Assembly: GCA_030144725.1 (NCBI GenBank)
Contig: JASKMD010000003.1
Coordinates: forward strand, 3,346,286-3,410,285
Source: Haematococcus lacustris
Lineage: Eukaryota; Chlorophyta; Chlorophyceae; Chlamydomonadales; Haematococcaceae
Reading direction: 5' to 3'
Length of the DNA stretch: 64,000 nucleotides
Shown here: positions 54,871-64,000 of the stretch, in pieces
How positions within the stretch are numbered: the stretch's first letter is position 1
Layout of the letters: every line of letters begins with the position of its first letter
The notes under the pieces: model-generated
What the model was told of the DNA's origin: nothing
The model's input: the letters and a program-made list of their open reading frames with translations, nothing else
The model's database searches: none
Made by a program: the position numbers and the translations under genes

Positions 54871-55874
54871 CTGGGGAGGGTGGCAGGACTCGTCAGGGGC
54901 AGGACTGGTCAGGGCAGGGGAGGGCGGCAGGGGGAGCGGTGTGTGGTCAGTGCCAGGCAGGGCTGGGTAGGGCTGAGCTGGGCAGGGCTGAGCAGGGCAG
55001 GGCTGGGCTGGGTAGGGCGGGTGCAGCAGTGGGTTATGGGCGGCATACTTCACACTGGGGTGCTGAGTAGCATGGGGTAATGATGGCGTGGCAGGGCTGG
55101 CGGGGAGCGTGTGCGGGCAGCGGGGAGGGTAAAGCTGGATTAGACAGGCAGCAGGGTCCACGGTGGATGGTCATCAGGGTCAGACTTGGCCGCTCACCTG
55201 TTATCAGAGCATAGTCCGGGCAGTGGCCCCACCAGGCCTACCCCTCCAGACCCTCCAGGCCTCAAGGTTGCTGCTGTTGCCGCAGTGCCTGGCCATGAAG
55301 GTTGTAAAAGAAGGCAGAAAAGGGCCATGAAGGGTTGTTGGAGCAGGCATAAGCTCCTTCTTTTACCTCATTAGCCTGGGTGGTGCTGTCCCCCACTTCG
55401 TAGTTGGTGGCAGTGGCAGGCTGGTTGGTGCGTTGGAAAAGAGCTGGCTGGGTGGTTGGGATAGGGTTCCTAACCTTCTAAAGGGCTGGCAGTAGCTGCA
55501 GAGCACAGGCTGGTATGTATGAGTATACTCAAACAGGGAGGGGTTGGGGTGGAGGTTCCTAACTTTCAATGGGGGTGGCAGCTTGAGTTAGGGCCCATGG
55601 AGTAGTCAAGCAGGGAGTGGATTGATGCCAGGGGCTGCGGGCTGGGGAGTGAGGCAACGCCGTAGTCTAAACACTGTTAAGGTCTAACGACCTTCTTAGT
55701 CTCTGCATTGTGGCTGTGGCGTCGCTGTGACTCAAGCTTGGGTATCCAGGTACTCTTGGCCTTGACCTGCGTCCATCACTAGAAGGTGCATGTCCTCTAG
55801 GGCTTTCCAGGGGTCAGCACCGAGGGACTTTTAGAATAGCATTAACTGTAGCTGATAGTTTCATGGGTGGTGTC
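54871..55874. other. Family B 5' region, cassette 4
   Basis: This contains a degenerate GGGCA/GGGCT intron stretch (54890-55030). It also holds the short exon homologous to 33540 but with stops (about 55190-55240), and a minus-strand ADPWKALEDMHLLVMDAG exon-like piece near 55745-55835. Confidence 0.4.
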
Positions 55875-56379
55875 ACCTGAGCCCAGCACAGAAGTGTACC
55901 GCTGCTTATCTGAGAACAGCCATGCATCCTGGTCACACAGCAACAATGACGCGAAACTCACTGCAGGGGCCAAAGCAAGTACCATAGCGCTGTGCATACG
56001 TCGCTGAGTACATCCGAGATCGCTAGTGCATTGTTCGCCTTACACGGCACGCCTCGGACGTACCCGGCACTTCGAAGGTTTTTGCACATTCCCGGTACAG
56101 AGCTCGTCGCTTACGCCTCGCAGCAGGTGGGCCTCTCCGTGAACCAACCTCTTTGTAGTACACACGGACGTTTCAGGCGCAGTTAAGGTCGTCGTACATA
56201 CCCGGTGCAGGGCTCAAGTTCTAGAGCACGCTCTTTCCACTCCCAGGTCCTATCCTGTGCTGTCCTGTGGGCCCGGCACTGACGCCTTGCAGCAAGTAGG
56301 TCTCACCGTGCACCAACAGTCCTAAGCTCTGCAGTACTCATCGTCTTGCTTTGCTTTCTTTCGCGACGATGTAGGCCTG
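55875..56379 (+). promoter_or_regulatory. 5' flank and leader of family A copy 5
   Basis: This is the common upstream block (CAGCCATGCATCCTGG at about 55918) plus the leader. It has a potential 79-base intron (GT at 56296, AG at 56374) and ATGTAG at 56369-56374. Two similar sub-blocks (GCAGCAGGTGGGCCTCTCCG near 56120 and GCAGCAAGTAGG near 56288) suggest an internal duplication. Confidence 0.45.
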
Positions 56380-57960
56380 ATGGATAAGTCGTCAGCAGAC
56401 GGTGCTAGTACGGGCCAGCAGCTGCAGAGCCTGCAGGGCCTGCCAGCGGAACTCCTGGGTGCAGTCCTGCGCCAGCTGGATGCAAGCAGTCGGCTGCAAG
56501 TCTTCAGGTCCAGCAAGCTCCTGGCCACAGCTGTGCTGCGGATTTCCCCCAATATCCACCTCACCTACCCAACCCAGCATGACATCCAGCGTGACAACCT
56601 TCGTGAGCTGGCTCCCTTCCTGACTGAGGTCCTGCGCAACAGGCAGCAACCAAAGCTGCAACTCACCCTGCAGCGAGACTATGATCTCGATATAGCAACA
56701 TTGCGTCGAAAACGTCAAAGAGCAAGGCTGGTTGCCCGGATGCTGGGGGCAGTGCCGCTGTGTGGGGCAGTTGACTGCCTGGCTATCGGCTGGCATGAGG
56801 ATTTGGAGCTTCCATGGGAGCCAGCTTTCAGTGCAGCCCTGGCTGAGTCTTTCCCTTCCCTGACAAGCCTGACCTTTACGGATGTCAGGATAAGCATAGG
56901 TCACTTGGCCCAAGCCATCAGCCACCCCCGGCTGGTGCCACGGCTGGTGCACCTGGACCTCCAGGGCATCCTCACCGCACATGGAGGCGATCAGCTTCAC
57001 ATGTCCCCCTTCATTGGCAGCAGGCTGCAGACACTCAGCCTGGGTGGTTGGGTTGAAGTGGACGGGGAGCGTGATTTCCTGTATGGACTGGTGGACGTGC
57101 CCTTTCCCCCCCACCTCACTCAGCTGGAAGTGACTGGTTTGGTTTATATGGATCTTGTGGGTTGGGTCAGACTGGCAGCGGCTGTGAGAAGCTTGACACA
57201 GTTGCAGGAGCTATCAATCGACTGTCACACGACTAAGCAAGGGCCCACGGCCCTGCTGCTAGCGCTGGCCCACCTACCCAACCTGCACACTCTGAAGATG
57301 GAAGGTTATGTGGAAGGCCAGCAGCAGCTACACGCCTTGCTGAAACTCACCCAGATCACACGCCTGGAAGTGAAGGGCTTCTCTGGCCTGACATCCTCCC
57401 AGGCCAGCGCAGACTGCAGCTGGAGGGAGTTGAGAATCTGGCGCTTAGATTGGGTCTCAGCCGCCTACCTGCCCTTGCACAGCATCACCCACCCTCAGTG
57501 GTTGCGACAGCTGGTGACGGGCAATGGGGAACCGAGTATAGAGTTGCTGGCTGCAGCTGAACTCAACCTGTGTGAGTGCAACAAGGCAGGGCTGGAGGTG
57601 GAAGACATGTGGCTGAGCCAGGCCGCTGTGGACCTGCTGACTGAGCAATACCTCAGCCACATCTGCCCTGCCGACCACCAGGCCCCCCACCCCACTGTGG
57701 CCAGCAGCAGCAGCCACTCAGGGCCCAGCACCAGTCTGGCCAGCAGCAGCAGCAGCCCTGAGGGGCACATCACGCCAGGGGGGCCAGGCAGCATCACCGG
57801 GCAGGGGGGTCAGGCTCTCATGCAGCGCCTGGGCCATCGCGTGAAGGCGCTACCCATCTCAGTGAATCAACTGGGTGATGCACGTCTTTCCTCAGCCAAC
57901 CAGCAAGCCCTTGCTGCCCTGTTCCCGACTGCAAAGATTGGGTTTGTCCAGCAGCGGTAG
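56380..57960 (+). CDS. F-box-like/LRR protein, family A copy 5
   Basis: This is an intact 526-residue frame. The F-box-like part is LQGLPAELLGAVLRQLDASS. The linker is more basic and shorter (ATLRRKRQRARLVARMLG) than in other copies. LRR strands include FPSLTSLTFTDVRIS, RLVHLDLQGI, SRLQTLSLGGWV and LPNLHTLKMEGY. LLTEQYLSH and the Ser-rich linker follow, ending QALAALFPTAKIGF. The start aligns with all paralogs. A frameshifted family B copy lies 1 kb downstream in convergent orientation. Ubiquitin-ligase adaptor function is inferred. Confidence 0.8.
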   Translation: MDKSSADGASTGQQLQSLQGLPAELLGAVLRQLDASSRLQVFRSSKLLATAVLRISPNIHLTYPTQHDIQRDNLRELAPFLTEVLRNRQQPKLQLTLQRDYDLDIATLRRKRQRARLVARMLGAVPLCGAVDCLAIGWHEDLELPWEPAFSAALAESFPSLTSLTFTDVRISIGHLAQAISHPRLVPRLVHLDLQGILTAHGGDQLHMSPFIGSRLQTLSLGGWVEVDGERDFLYGLVDVPFPPHLTQLEVTGLVYMDLVGWVRLAAAVRSLTQLQELSIDCHTTKQGPTALLLALAHLPNLHTLKMEGYVEGQQQLHALLKLTQITRLEVKGFSGLTSSQASADCSWRELRIWRLDWVSAAYLPLHSITHPQWLRQLVTGNGEPSIELLAAAELNLCECNKAGLEVEDMWLSQAAVDLLTEQYLSHICPADHQAPHPTVASSSSHSGPSTSLASSSSSPEGHITPGGPGSITGQGGQALMQRLGHRVKALPISVNQLGDARLSSANQQALAALFPTAKIGFVQQR

Positions 57961-58930
57961 AACACTGCATGGCTGTGTGCCCTCCCTGCTACCCCACACT
58001 GCATTATGATGGCTTGCAAGCTAGTTGGGGTGGTCTGAGGTGTGCCATCAGGTGCGGTGGCACTGCCATGATGTGCCGTGGTCATGTGCTGGGTAGTGAT
58101 GGTTGACCCTGATTCCATTACCCAGATGAACCCGATGGTGGTGAAGTGATGCGTGGTGTGCCCTGCCCGAAACAGGCCAAACCTGTCGAGTCAAGGCCAA
58201 ACCTGTCGAGCCCCCTGCATTCTCTGCTGCTACCAACCACCACCTCCCAGACCCCATGAAACAGAGTTGTTACAAAGCTAGGACGCATGGCAGGATTCCC
58301 ATTGTTCATGCGCATGCCTTGATGTTCCAGGCCGGCTCTCACAGGGCTGTCGGGTGTCGGTGTGCGTGTGACAAGGTGTGAGTTGCTTAGTTCCTTCATG
58401 GTGTGGGTTCAAGGTGTGGGTTGCTTTGATTCCTAAGCTGTGCCTCTGTTCTGTTCTGGAGTCTGGAGCCTGGAGGACACTATGGCTGTGAGGTGAAGGG
58501 AGTGAGGTTCTGAGCTTTCATGAGGAGGAACCAGGAATGTAAGAAATTATGCGCCGCCGTGCCCTGTTGCATTCCACCCTTGCCCCGCCACACACACCTC
58601 TCATCTCACGCCCTCTTCTCCTTGATGCAGCACAGCCAGTATTGACCAATTCCAATCTAGCAGCTTGGCATCACCCAGCACAAGCAGTAGCCACCAGCAT
58701 GCTCACCAACATGTTTGTATTGCCCCACGGTGGTATGAACGGCACAACATGCCAGTTGATAGAGCAAGGGCAGCATCAGCCGCACCGCATTGCAGGCCAC
58801 GCACCATCATTACCCCCCATTACCATCAAGCTAATACATAATCACGGTGTGTAGCGATTGCCTGCAGCGGTGAAGGCGGGGAGGTCAGCGCGACCGGTGA
58901 CGGCGCGCTCATCAGGCATTGTTAGGTTCC
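57961..58930. other. Shared 3' flank of family A copy 5
   Basis: This flank is collinear with the others. A small tandem duplication of CAAACCTGTCGAGTC type lies at 58180-58212. No gene is seen. Confidence 0.5.
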
Positions 58931-60778
58931 TTACTCCCTCGACGTATCCAATGCCTTGCTGCCCTTGTGCGACTCCTGTGCAGCTGCTGCCGCCGCGGCC
59001 GCAGCTTGCGCCCTCGTCTGGTCATGTCTCGTCTGGTGCTGTGTTGCTGCTGGCGGGTTGCTCGGCGTGCCTAACAGCGCGTTGACTTTGGTCAACACCG
59101 CCTCGCACGCCTTGGCCACATCGCTAGCTTGCTGCGGCTGGGCTGCGGCAGCGGCTGCGACGTGCGTGTGCGGGCAGTGCGCGATGCCGTCGTAGCTAAA
59201 TGTCTGCCACATGGTCCTCATGGCGCGCTGGCATGCCGCCAGGCCTTCACCTGAGCACAGACTAAGCACTCCTGCCGCCTGGCAGCCAACCATTACCGCC
59301 AACATCTGCTTCATGCACTGCAACACCTCTGAGCCCGGGCCCTTTAGCCTGACCTGACCGGCTGCAGCCAGGTGTGGGGCAACGGGGTCAAGCCCCTGAC
59401 CCCTTGCCGCTGTTGACCCTACCGCTGCTACTGCTGCTCCTGCCGCTGCTCCTGCTGCAGTGGCACCTGGCTCAGGACTGGATGACTGGTTTGCAGCTTG
59501 GGGTGTAGCATCAGGCATCTCGCCCATGTGCTGTAGCGCAGCTGTTGGCAGGCTCAGCAGCTACCCGCCCCTGCAGCCCCAGCTGGGGAGGTGTTGGCAG
59601 CATCAGGAGGGGGTGTGACTGCCCTGCTCCCTGAGCCTGTTCTTGCCCCCGTAGCCCCTGCTGCTGTGCCCCCTGATGCCCCCAGGCCCCCACCTGATGC
59701 CGCCCCTGCTTGCATTGGGCTGACTTGCTCTGCAGCTGTCACGCCGTTGCCCTGGCTGGTCACATTGCAGGCGGCGCCCAGCTGCTGGTGCAGTCTCAGG
59801 CAGCGTGCCTCCCCTGCTGCCCCCAGCGCTTGCATCAGGCTGGACACAACCTGGACCAACATAACAGGCACAGCAATTTGGCAGGTTATACTTCCCACAC
59901 CTCATGCTTTCACTGCCCACACCATATCTCCACCCATGTCACACTGCCCCATGCATCACTCCTTACCGCCGCTACGCGTGAGTTGGGGATTCTGGCGGCT
60001 GTGGAGCGTAACCTCTTGCGCATGCGGCCTGCCATGGCCAGCAGCACCTCCCACCCGCCCTCCCCCCGCTGCCGCACCTACAAGGACCAGGCAGCCGCGT
60101 GTTGGGGTGGGCTGAGACCCAGCAGCAGGGGCAGATTGGGATGCCAGGCAGCAGGAGGAGGCCTCCTGGTCCCTGCACCCCTTGATGCCTGCTCCCACCA
60201 CCACCCAGCAGCCCCTGGTGCCTATGCTGCCGCCCTGCCCCTGCGGCCCCCGCTCAGCCGCCCCGCTGACCTCTTGCACGTACTGGGCAGAAGCCCCGAC
60301 CAGCATCTTGGCGTTCATAGGCTGAGCCCGCTGCAGCGGGGTGACCAGGTCAGGCAGGTACGCATTGCCCGCCTTCACCGCCGCCATCCACCACGCCAGG
60401 TTGTGTTCAGTGCCAGCAGTCGCCTCCGCCACATACGTCACAAACAGCTGCCAGAACGGCTCCAGCTTCTCCACCCACCCCGGCCCCTGCTGACCTCCCA
60501 TGGCTGTGGGGCCCGATGCTGTTGGGCTGAGGCTGGCGGGGCGGGGCTGTAGAGGGCGGAGGGGGTCGTGAGCAGCCTGCGCTGCGCCGTGTTGGCGTGT
60601 AGGCCCACCGCCAGCTGCGCCAGGTCCGCCATGGCGACAGCCCACAGCCTGTCAGTGAGCAGGAAGGCGCAGGCCAGCTCCAGCCGCTGCAGGTCCAGGG
60701 CCAGGCTGGAGGCGGTGAGGGACAACTGGAACACACGGCGGGCGGCGGCTACGCACTCACGCTCGTTCACATCCTCCC
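58931..60778 (-). pseudogene. Family B copy, cassette 5, two frame breaks
   Basis: Exons a (60271-60778), b (59967-60077) and c (59850 to 58931) are present with their splice sites. Exon a is 508 bases instead of 509: one G is missing in a G run near 60545 and the frame shifts (PSALYSPAPP instead of PSALSSPRPA). In exon c a deletion near 59550 removes the LSQPTAASQ region and shifts the frame again. Beyond it the tail is intact: KQMLAVMVGCQAAGVLSLCS, then VLTKVNALLGTPSNPP, a Gln/Ala helix and SKALDTSRE. It therefore preserves the native C-terminus that copy 4 has lost. Confidence 0.5.
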
Positions 60779-61280
60779 CTGGGGAGGGTGGCAGGGGGAG
60801 GGGAGGGCAGGCAGGACTGGTCAGGGCAAGACTGGTCAGGGCAGGGCTGGGCAGGTCAGGGCAGGTGGGTATGTGTGCAGCAGGGGCAGCGGGGTGGCCT
60901 GGTTGGTCCTTAAGGGCAGGGGTCGGTGGTCATCAGGGTCAGACTTGGCCGCGCACCTGTTCCCAGAGCATAGTCCGGTCAGTGGCCCCACCAGGCCTCA
61001 CCCTCCAGCCCCTCCAGCTGGCCTGCCTCAAGCCTGCCCTCATCTACACAGGGTGGTCACACAAGGGGCCCCCTGCCCCACTGCCCCCTGCCTGACCCCT
61101 GTGTGATTAGAAGTCTTGAGCCGGCCCACAGCCAGCCCTGAGCAGCCCGCAGGCAGTTGGGAATAAGGGGGCAAGACTGTAGCTGTGCTGAGTGTGCAAC
61201 ACTGCCTGCCCTGAGCAGCAGGGATCCATGGGTCACTGACTCGCACCGCCCCGAAACCTCAACCATGTCCTCTCGCCATA
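60779..61280. other. Family B 5' region, cassette 5
   Basis: This contains a degenerate GGGCA intron (60785-60880) and the short exon ending at 60957 before a GTGCGC donor. A TGA interrupts one phase. The remainder matches 33600-33850. Confidence 0.4.
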
Positions 61281-61781
61281 CACAGATAAGCACCTAAGTT
61301 GGGACATTTTGAAACGGGGGGTGGCACAACTCATCACTTGCTTGGACGAAACGAATGCAACTCATATCGTTGGAGAGATCTACAAGTCCTCTAGCTGCTG
61401 ATGCCCCCGGCTTAGTATAATTTTCAAAGGACTGGAGACTTATGACTTGGCCAGTGTGATACCCCCCCTAAAACCGGTTTCTCAAACTAAGTGCACCTAT
61501 GTTGAGACACTCAAGTATAAACCTTTTTCAGGAGAAACTTGGTCCTGCCCTTTTCGGCACTGTATCACTATATATATATGCCTTAAGTCCGGATGGGGTT
61601 AAAACCGGCGGTCCCGGCAGTGTTGAGATCTCTCCTCCCACAATGCGCAAACATGACGCGGCCCGACAACCACCCTAGTAACCACCTAAGAACGCGATGC
61701 GCGGGAAAGAAACGGGGGCTTTCGGTAAAGAATCAAGAGAACACGAGAAACGGGGTGTCCCAACTTAGGTGCTTTACTGTG
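61281..61781. mobile_element. Tc1/mariner-type MITE, 501 bp
   Basis: Inverted termini of about 26 bases share AAGCACCTAAGTTGGGACA and start CACAG. TA dinucleotides flank both ends (61279-61280 and 61782-61783). The interior is AT-richer than its surroundings, contains a short TATATATATA run and no credible gene. TA duplication with such termini is typical of non-autonomous Tc1/mariner elements. Confidence 0.8.
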
Positions 61782-61948
61782 TATAGCCATTGGGAGGTCC
61801 ACATGGCCGCAAGGGGGTGGTCGCTGGCTGGTCGCAAGGGGTGGTCGCTTGAGGGTGGTCGCAAGGGGTGGCGGCTGGGTGGGCCATGCCACATGCTGAT
61901 CTGCCCGCTCCTCTTACGCTACTCAGTAGCCCTGCCCTGCTTTGCCCT
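61782..61948. other. GTGGTCGC repeats
   Basis: A short stretch with repeated GGTGGTCGCNNGNGGG-type motifs (61815-61875). No gene is seen. Confidence 0.4.
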
Positions 61949-61958
61949 GCTCCTCCCA

Positions 61959-62627
61959 GGCAGCCCGGCCCTCGGCCATCCTGGACCTCATCCGCTCCGC
62001 TGACCACTTTGCAGTCTCCCTGGCTGCCCAGCATAGCCCTGGCCCAGCTGCCAGCCCAGGCACCTCCCTGCCTACCGCCCTGGCAGCAGCCAGCCTTTCC
62101 ACCTTGCGGCCTGCCACCTCATCAGCAGCCAGCCAGCAGCCAGCGCAACTTAAGCAGCAGCAGCAGTGGGTACAAGGGGTGGGGGCAGTTTTGCTGCTGG
62201 TGAGGGAGGTCCATCGGCCTTGCATGAGGCAGTGGCAGGGCAGCTGCTCCCAGGTGGGTCAGAATGTGGTGCCAGCTTCAGCGGTGTCTTGAACCAGGGC
62301 CAGAGGCATTGCCAGGGGCAGGGCCTACACCAGCAGCCGCCACACCAGGGTCATTGCCAGGTGCACACCTTGCAGCAGCAGCAGCAGCAGCAGCAACAGC
62401 AGGAGGAACAGCAGGAATAGCAGGAATAGCAGGTCCAGCACCAGTGGATGGCATAGGACCTGCCCCAGTGGACGGCCCCCGCTGCTTCAGCCCCAGCCCT
62501 GGCTGCTGGCAGGCAGGCGTCCTGGGCCAGGCGTGGGCTGCAGTCAGTGGGGCAGTGCGGGCGCTGTGGATTCCTGTCCAGTCAGCCGCTGTGCAAGGCC
62601 TGTGTGCTGCTGGAGGGGCGGAACAGG
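61959..62627 (+). pseudogene. CTU1: CTU1 (cytosolic tRNA 2-thiolation) C-terminal exons
   Basis: A first exon begins after CCCAG near 61959 and reads AARPSAILDLIRSADHFAVS. This resembles the RPxAIxDIIxSGE segment of CTU1/NCS6, extended by an Ala/Ser/Gln-rich tail. A second exon begins after CTGCAG near 62543 and ends at a GTGGGT donor (about 62627). It encodes CGRCGFLSSQPLCKACVLLE followed by GRNR, the characteristic C-terminal zinc finger of CTU1, which with CTU2 thiolates wobble uridine-34 of certain tRNAs. The N-terminal PP-loop ATPase domain (SGGxDS) and N-terminal zinc finger are not in the window, and I do not see the usual final exon. It therefore appears to be an isolated 3' fragment. 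Arg in place of Leu in LLEGLN is unusual. Confidence 0.6.
62370..62425. repeat. GCA/CAG short tract
   Basis: A run of CAG/GCA triplets followed by AGCAGGAATAGCAGGAATAG duplications lies in the intron-like sequence of the CTU1 fragment. Confidence 0.7.
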
Positions 62628-62799
62628 TGGGTCGGTGCGGGCGGGCTGGAGGCTGAGCAGGCGGGTGGGCAGGCTGGAGGGTGGTCAGGCTGGCAAGCAG
62701 GTGGGTGGGTGGGTGGGGTGGGGCGGTGCTCAGGCTTAGTGCATCAGGGTCAAGTGTCCAGTGCCAAAGGTGGCACTGGGAATGTTACTGTAAAGCCAG

Positions 62800-63831
62800 C
62801 CATGTTGGACATACATGACATGGTGCTACGGATGCAAGGGGTCAGACAAAGCGCCTGGCCATGATGGGTAGGTAAGGCCCGCCCCCTCCAAGTAGAAGCT
62901 TCTCCCTTGATGCCAGTTTTCGTGCCAGAGTGGTCTTCTTCTTCTTTCCTTCCCCGCCTGGAGCTCCCAGCCCAACCCCTGTCACCTTGAGTGGGACCAC
63001 CTCTTATACCTGCGCACCTCCTGTGGCTGCGCAGGTCCAGGCCCGGCCGGCAGCCCAGCTAGCAGCCTGACCTCATCAGCCTGGGCGGTGCTGCCCCCTG
63101 GAGTCCCAACCCCAGCAGCCAGCCCAGCAGGCCCCTCTCAGTGGCCCAGCAGGTGCAGCAGGCTGGAGGCAGTCAGGCAGCAGGCATTACGCGGGTGGGG
63201 CAGGAGGGGCCATTGCTTACCAGCCCTGAGCCACAAGCTGCAGCCTGCTGTGGGTGGGCTTGTGCTGTTGGTGCTTGTAGTTGGGGGCAGTGGCAGGCTG
63301 GTTGATGCGTTGGCAAGGAGCTGGCTGGTTGTTTGAAGTAGTTGATGGTAGCGGTAAGTGGCAGTGTGCAGCTGGTGTGTTCGACTGCCCACCCAGATCC
63401 TAGACAAGGGCCCATGGACTGCCTGCCTAGAGCAAGAGGTAGCCTGGGGGCTTGGCTGCTGTCGGGGTGGTGCGGCATACATATTTTACAGTGGCTGTGC
63501 ACAGGGTTGTTTTTCTACACTCCCAGTACTTGAGTTAGGACCCATGGAGTAGTTAAGCAAGGAGTAGATGGATGCTGAGGGGTGTCAGTAGGGCAGTGCA
63601 CTCATCCACACTGGAAAGAAGAGTGTCTGTCCCTGTCGGTGCCCAAGTCGCGGGTGTGGTGGCGACGCTGGCAGTGATGGCGCTGTAGTGTCGTTGTGGT
63701 GCCGGTGGTGGTGATGCCGGTCGCAGCCACCGGTACAACTGGCGCTGATCGCGCTGGGCGCTAAAAAATGCCGAGGGGTTTGCGTAGGGGGTAGTTTTGG
63801 GGGCAGTTGCCTTCATTGGTGGTGTCACCTG
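62800..63831. repeat. Dispersed repeat block, copy 4
   Basis: 62810-63090 repeats the 37560-37800 block, although sub-blocks are in a different order. 63113-63250 is the fourth, shortened exon-bearing repeat. 63300-63780 matches the blocks upstream of other family A flanks. No gene is called. Confidence 0.5.
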
Positions 63832-64000
63832 AGCCCAGCACAGAACTGTATCGCTGCTTAACCAAGAACAGCCATGCATCCTGGTCACACAACAACAATG
63901 ACGCGAAACTCATTGCAGGGGCGCATTGCTTGCCAAACTGAGTACTACAGCGCTGTGCATACGTCGCCGAGTACATCCGAGGTTGCTGGTGCAATTTTTG
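63832..64000 (+). promoter_or_regulatory. 5' flank of a further family A gene
   Basis: It aligns with 55875-56040 upstream of copy 5 (GAGCCCAGCACAGAA, CAGCCATGCATCCTGG, ATACGTCGCCGAGTACATCC). From the spacing in other cassettes an ATG is expected about 190-330 bases beyond the window end. Confidence 0.6.

Overview
Origin. The window looks like nuclear DNA of a chlorophycean green alga. It is GC-rich, full of CTG/GCA triplet, GGGCA and CCCCG tracts, has short GT-AG introns, and encodes Ala/Gln/Ser-rich proteins. The style resembles Haematococcus/volvocalean genomes, but that assignment is inference. I see no rRNA, convincing tRNA, operon or CRISPR.

Layout. Most of the window is a degenerate head-to-tail array of one cassette. 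On the plus strand each cassette has an intact, apparently single-exon-coding F-box-like/leucine-rich-repeat gene (family A; ATGs at 1412, 12229, 39495, 48903, 56380). Downstream and convergent with it lies a multi-exon minus-strand gene of unknown function (family B; best copies 44772-45280, 52878-54870 and 58931-60778). An orphan family A 5' flank lies at 45867-46005, and another at 63832-64000 predicts a further copy just past the window. The five family A frames are all open, while every family B copy I could follow is truncated or frameshifted.

1-6150: cassette 1. 6150-11730: simple repeats, a possible spliced minus-strand gene (about 7185-7782), a cluster of short GGTCGAGCGGCAA-type repeats, a 153-bp foldback element, a long CCCTGC satellite, and a 1.6-kb element with identical 169-bp direct terminal repeats, a PBS-like and a PPT-like site (TRIM-like). 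11730-15250: cassette 2. 15260-30090: four near-identical tandem units of 3.21 kb plus a partial fifth, each made of family B exons and, in the first four, a 481-bp hAT derivative; the first unit also carries a 345-bp CACTA-type MITE. 30091-30590: assembly gap. 30591-33420: GGGCA satellite. 33500-37090: family B exon-like pieces, a frameshifted minus-strand F-box/LRR gene cut off by a 7-mer minisatellite, a GNAT-like exon, and the first two exons of an ankyrin protein with an N-myristoylation-type start. 37300-39490: dispersed exon-bearing repeats. 39490-45280: cassette 3 with a 1526-bp hAT transposon between its genes. 46006-47465: CCCCG/CCCGA satellite. 48580-54870: cassette 4 with a second hAT-like insertion. 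55875-60778: cassette 5. 61281-61781: mariner-type MITE. 61950-62627: C-terminal exons of a CTU1 (tRNA thiolation) gene.

How it fits together. The region appears to have grown by segmental duplication of the A/B cassette, local tandem amplification of one B fragment, and repeated insertion of small transposons. Several insertions can be read precisely because sister copies preserve the empty site.
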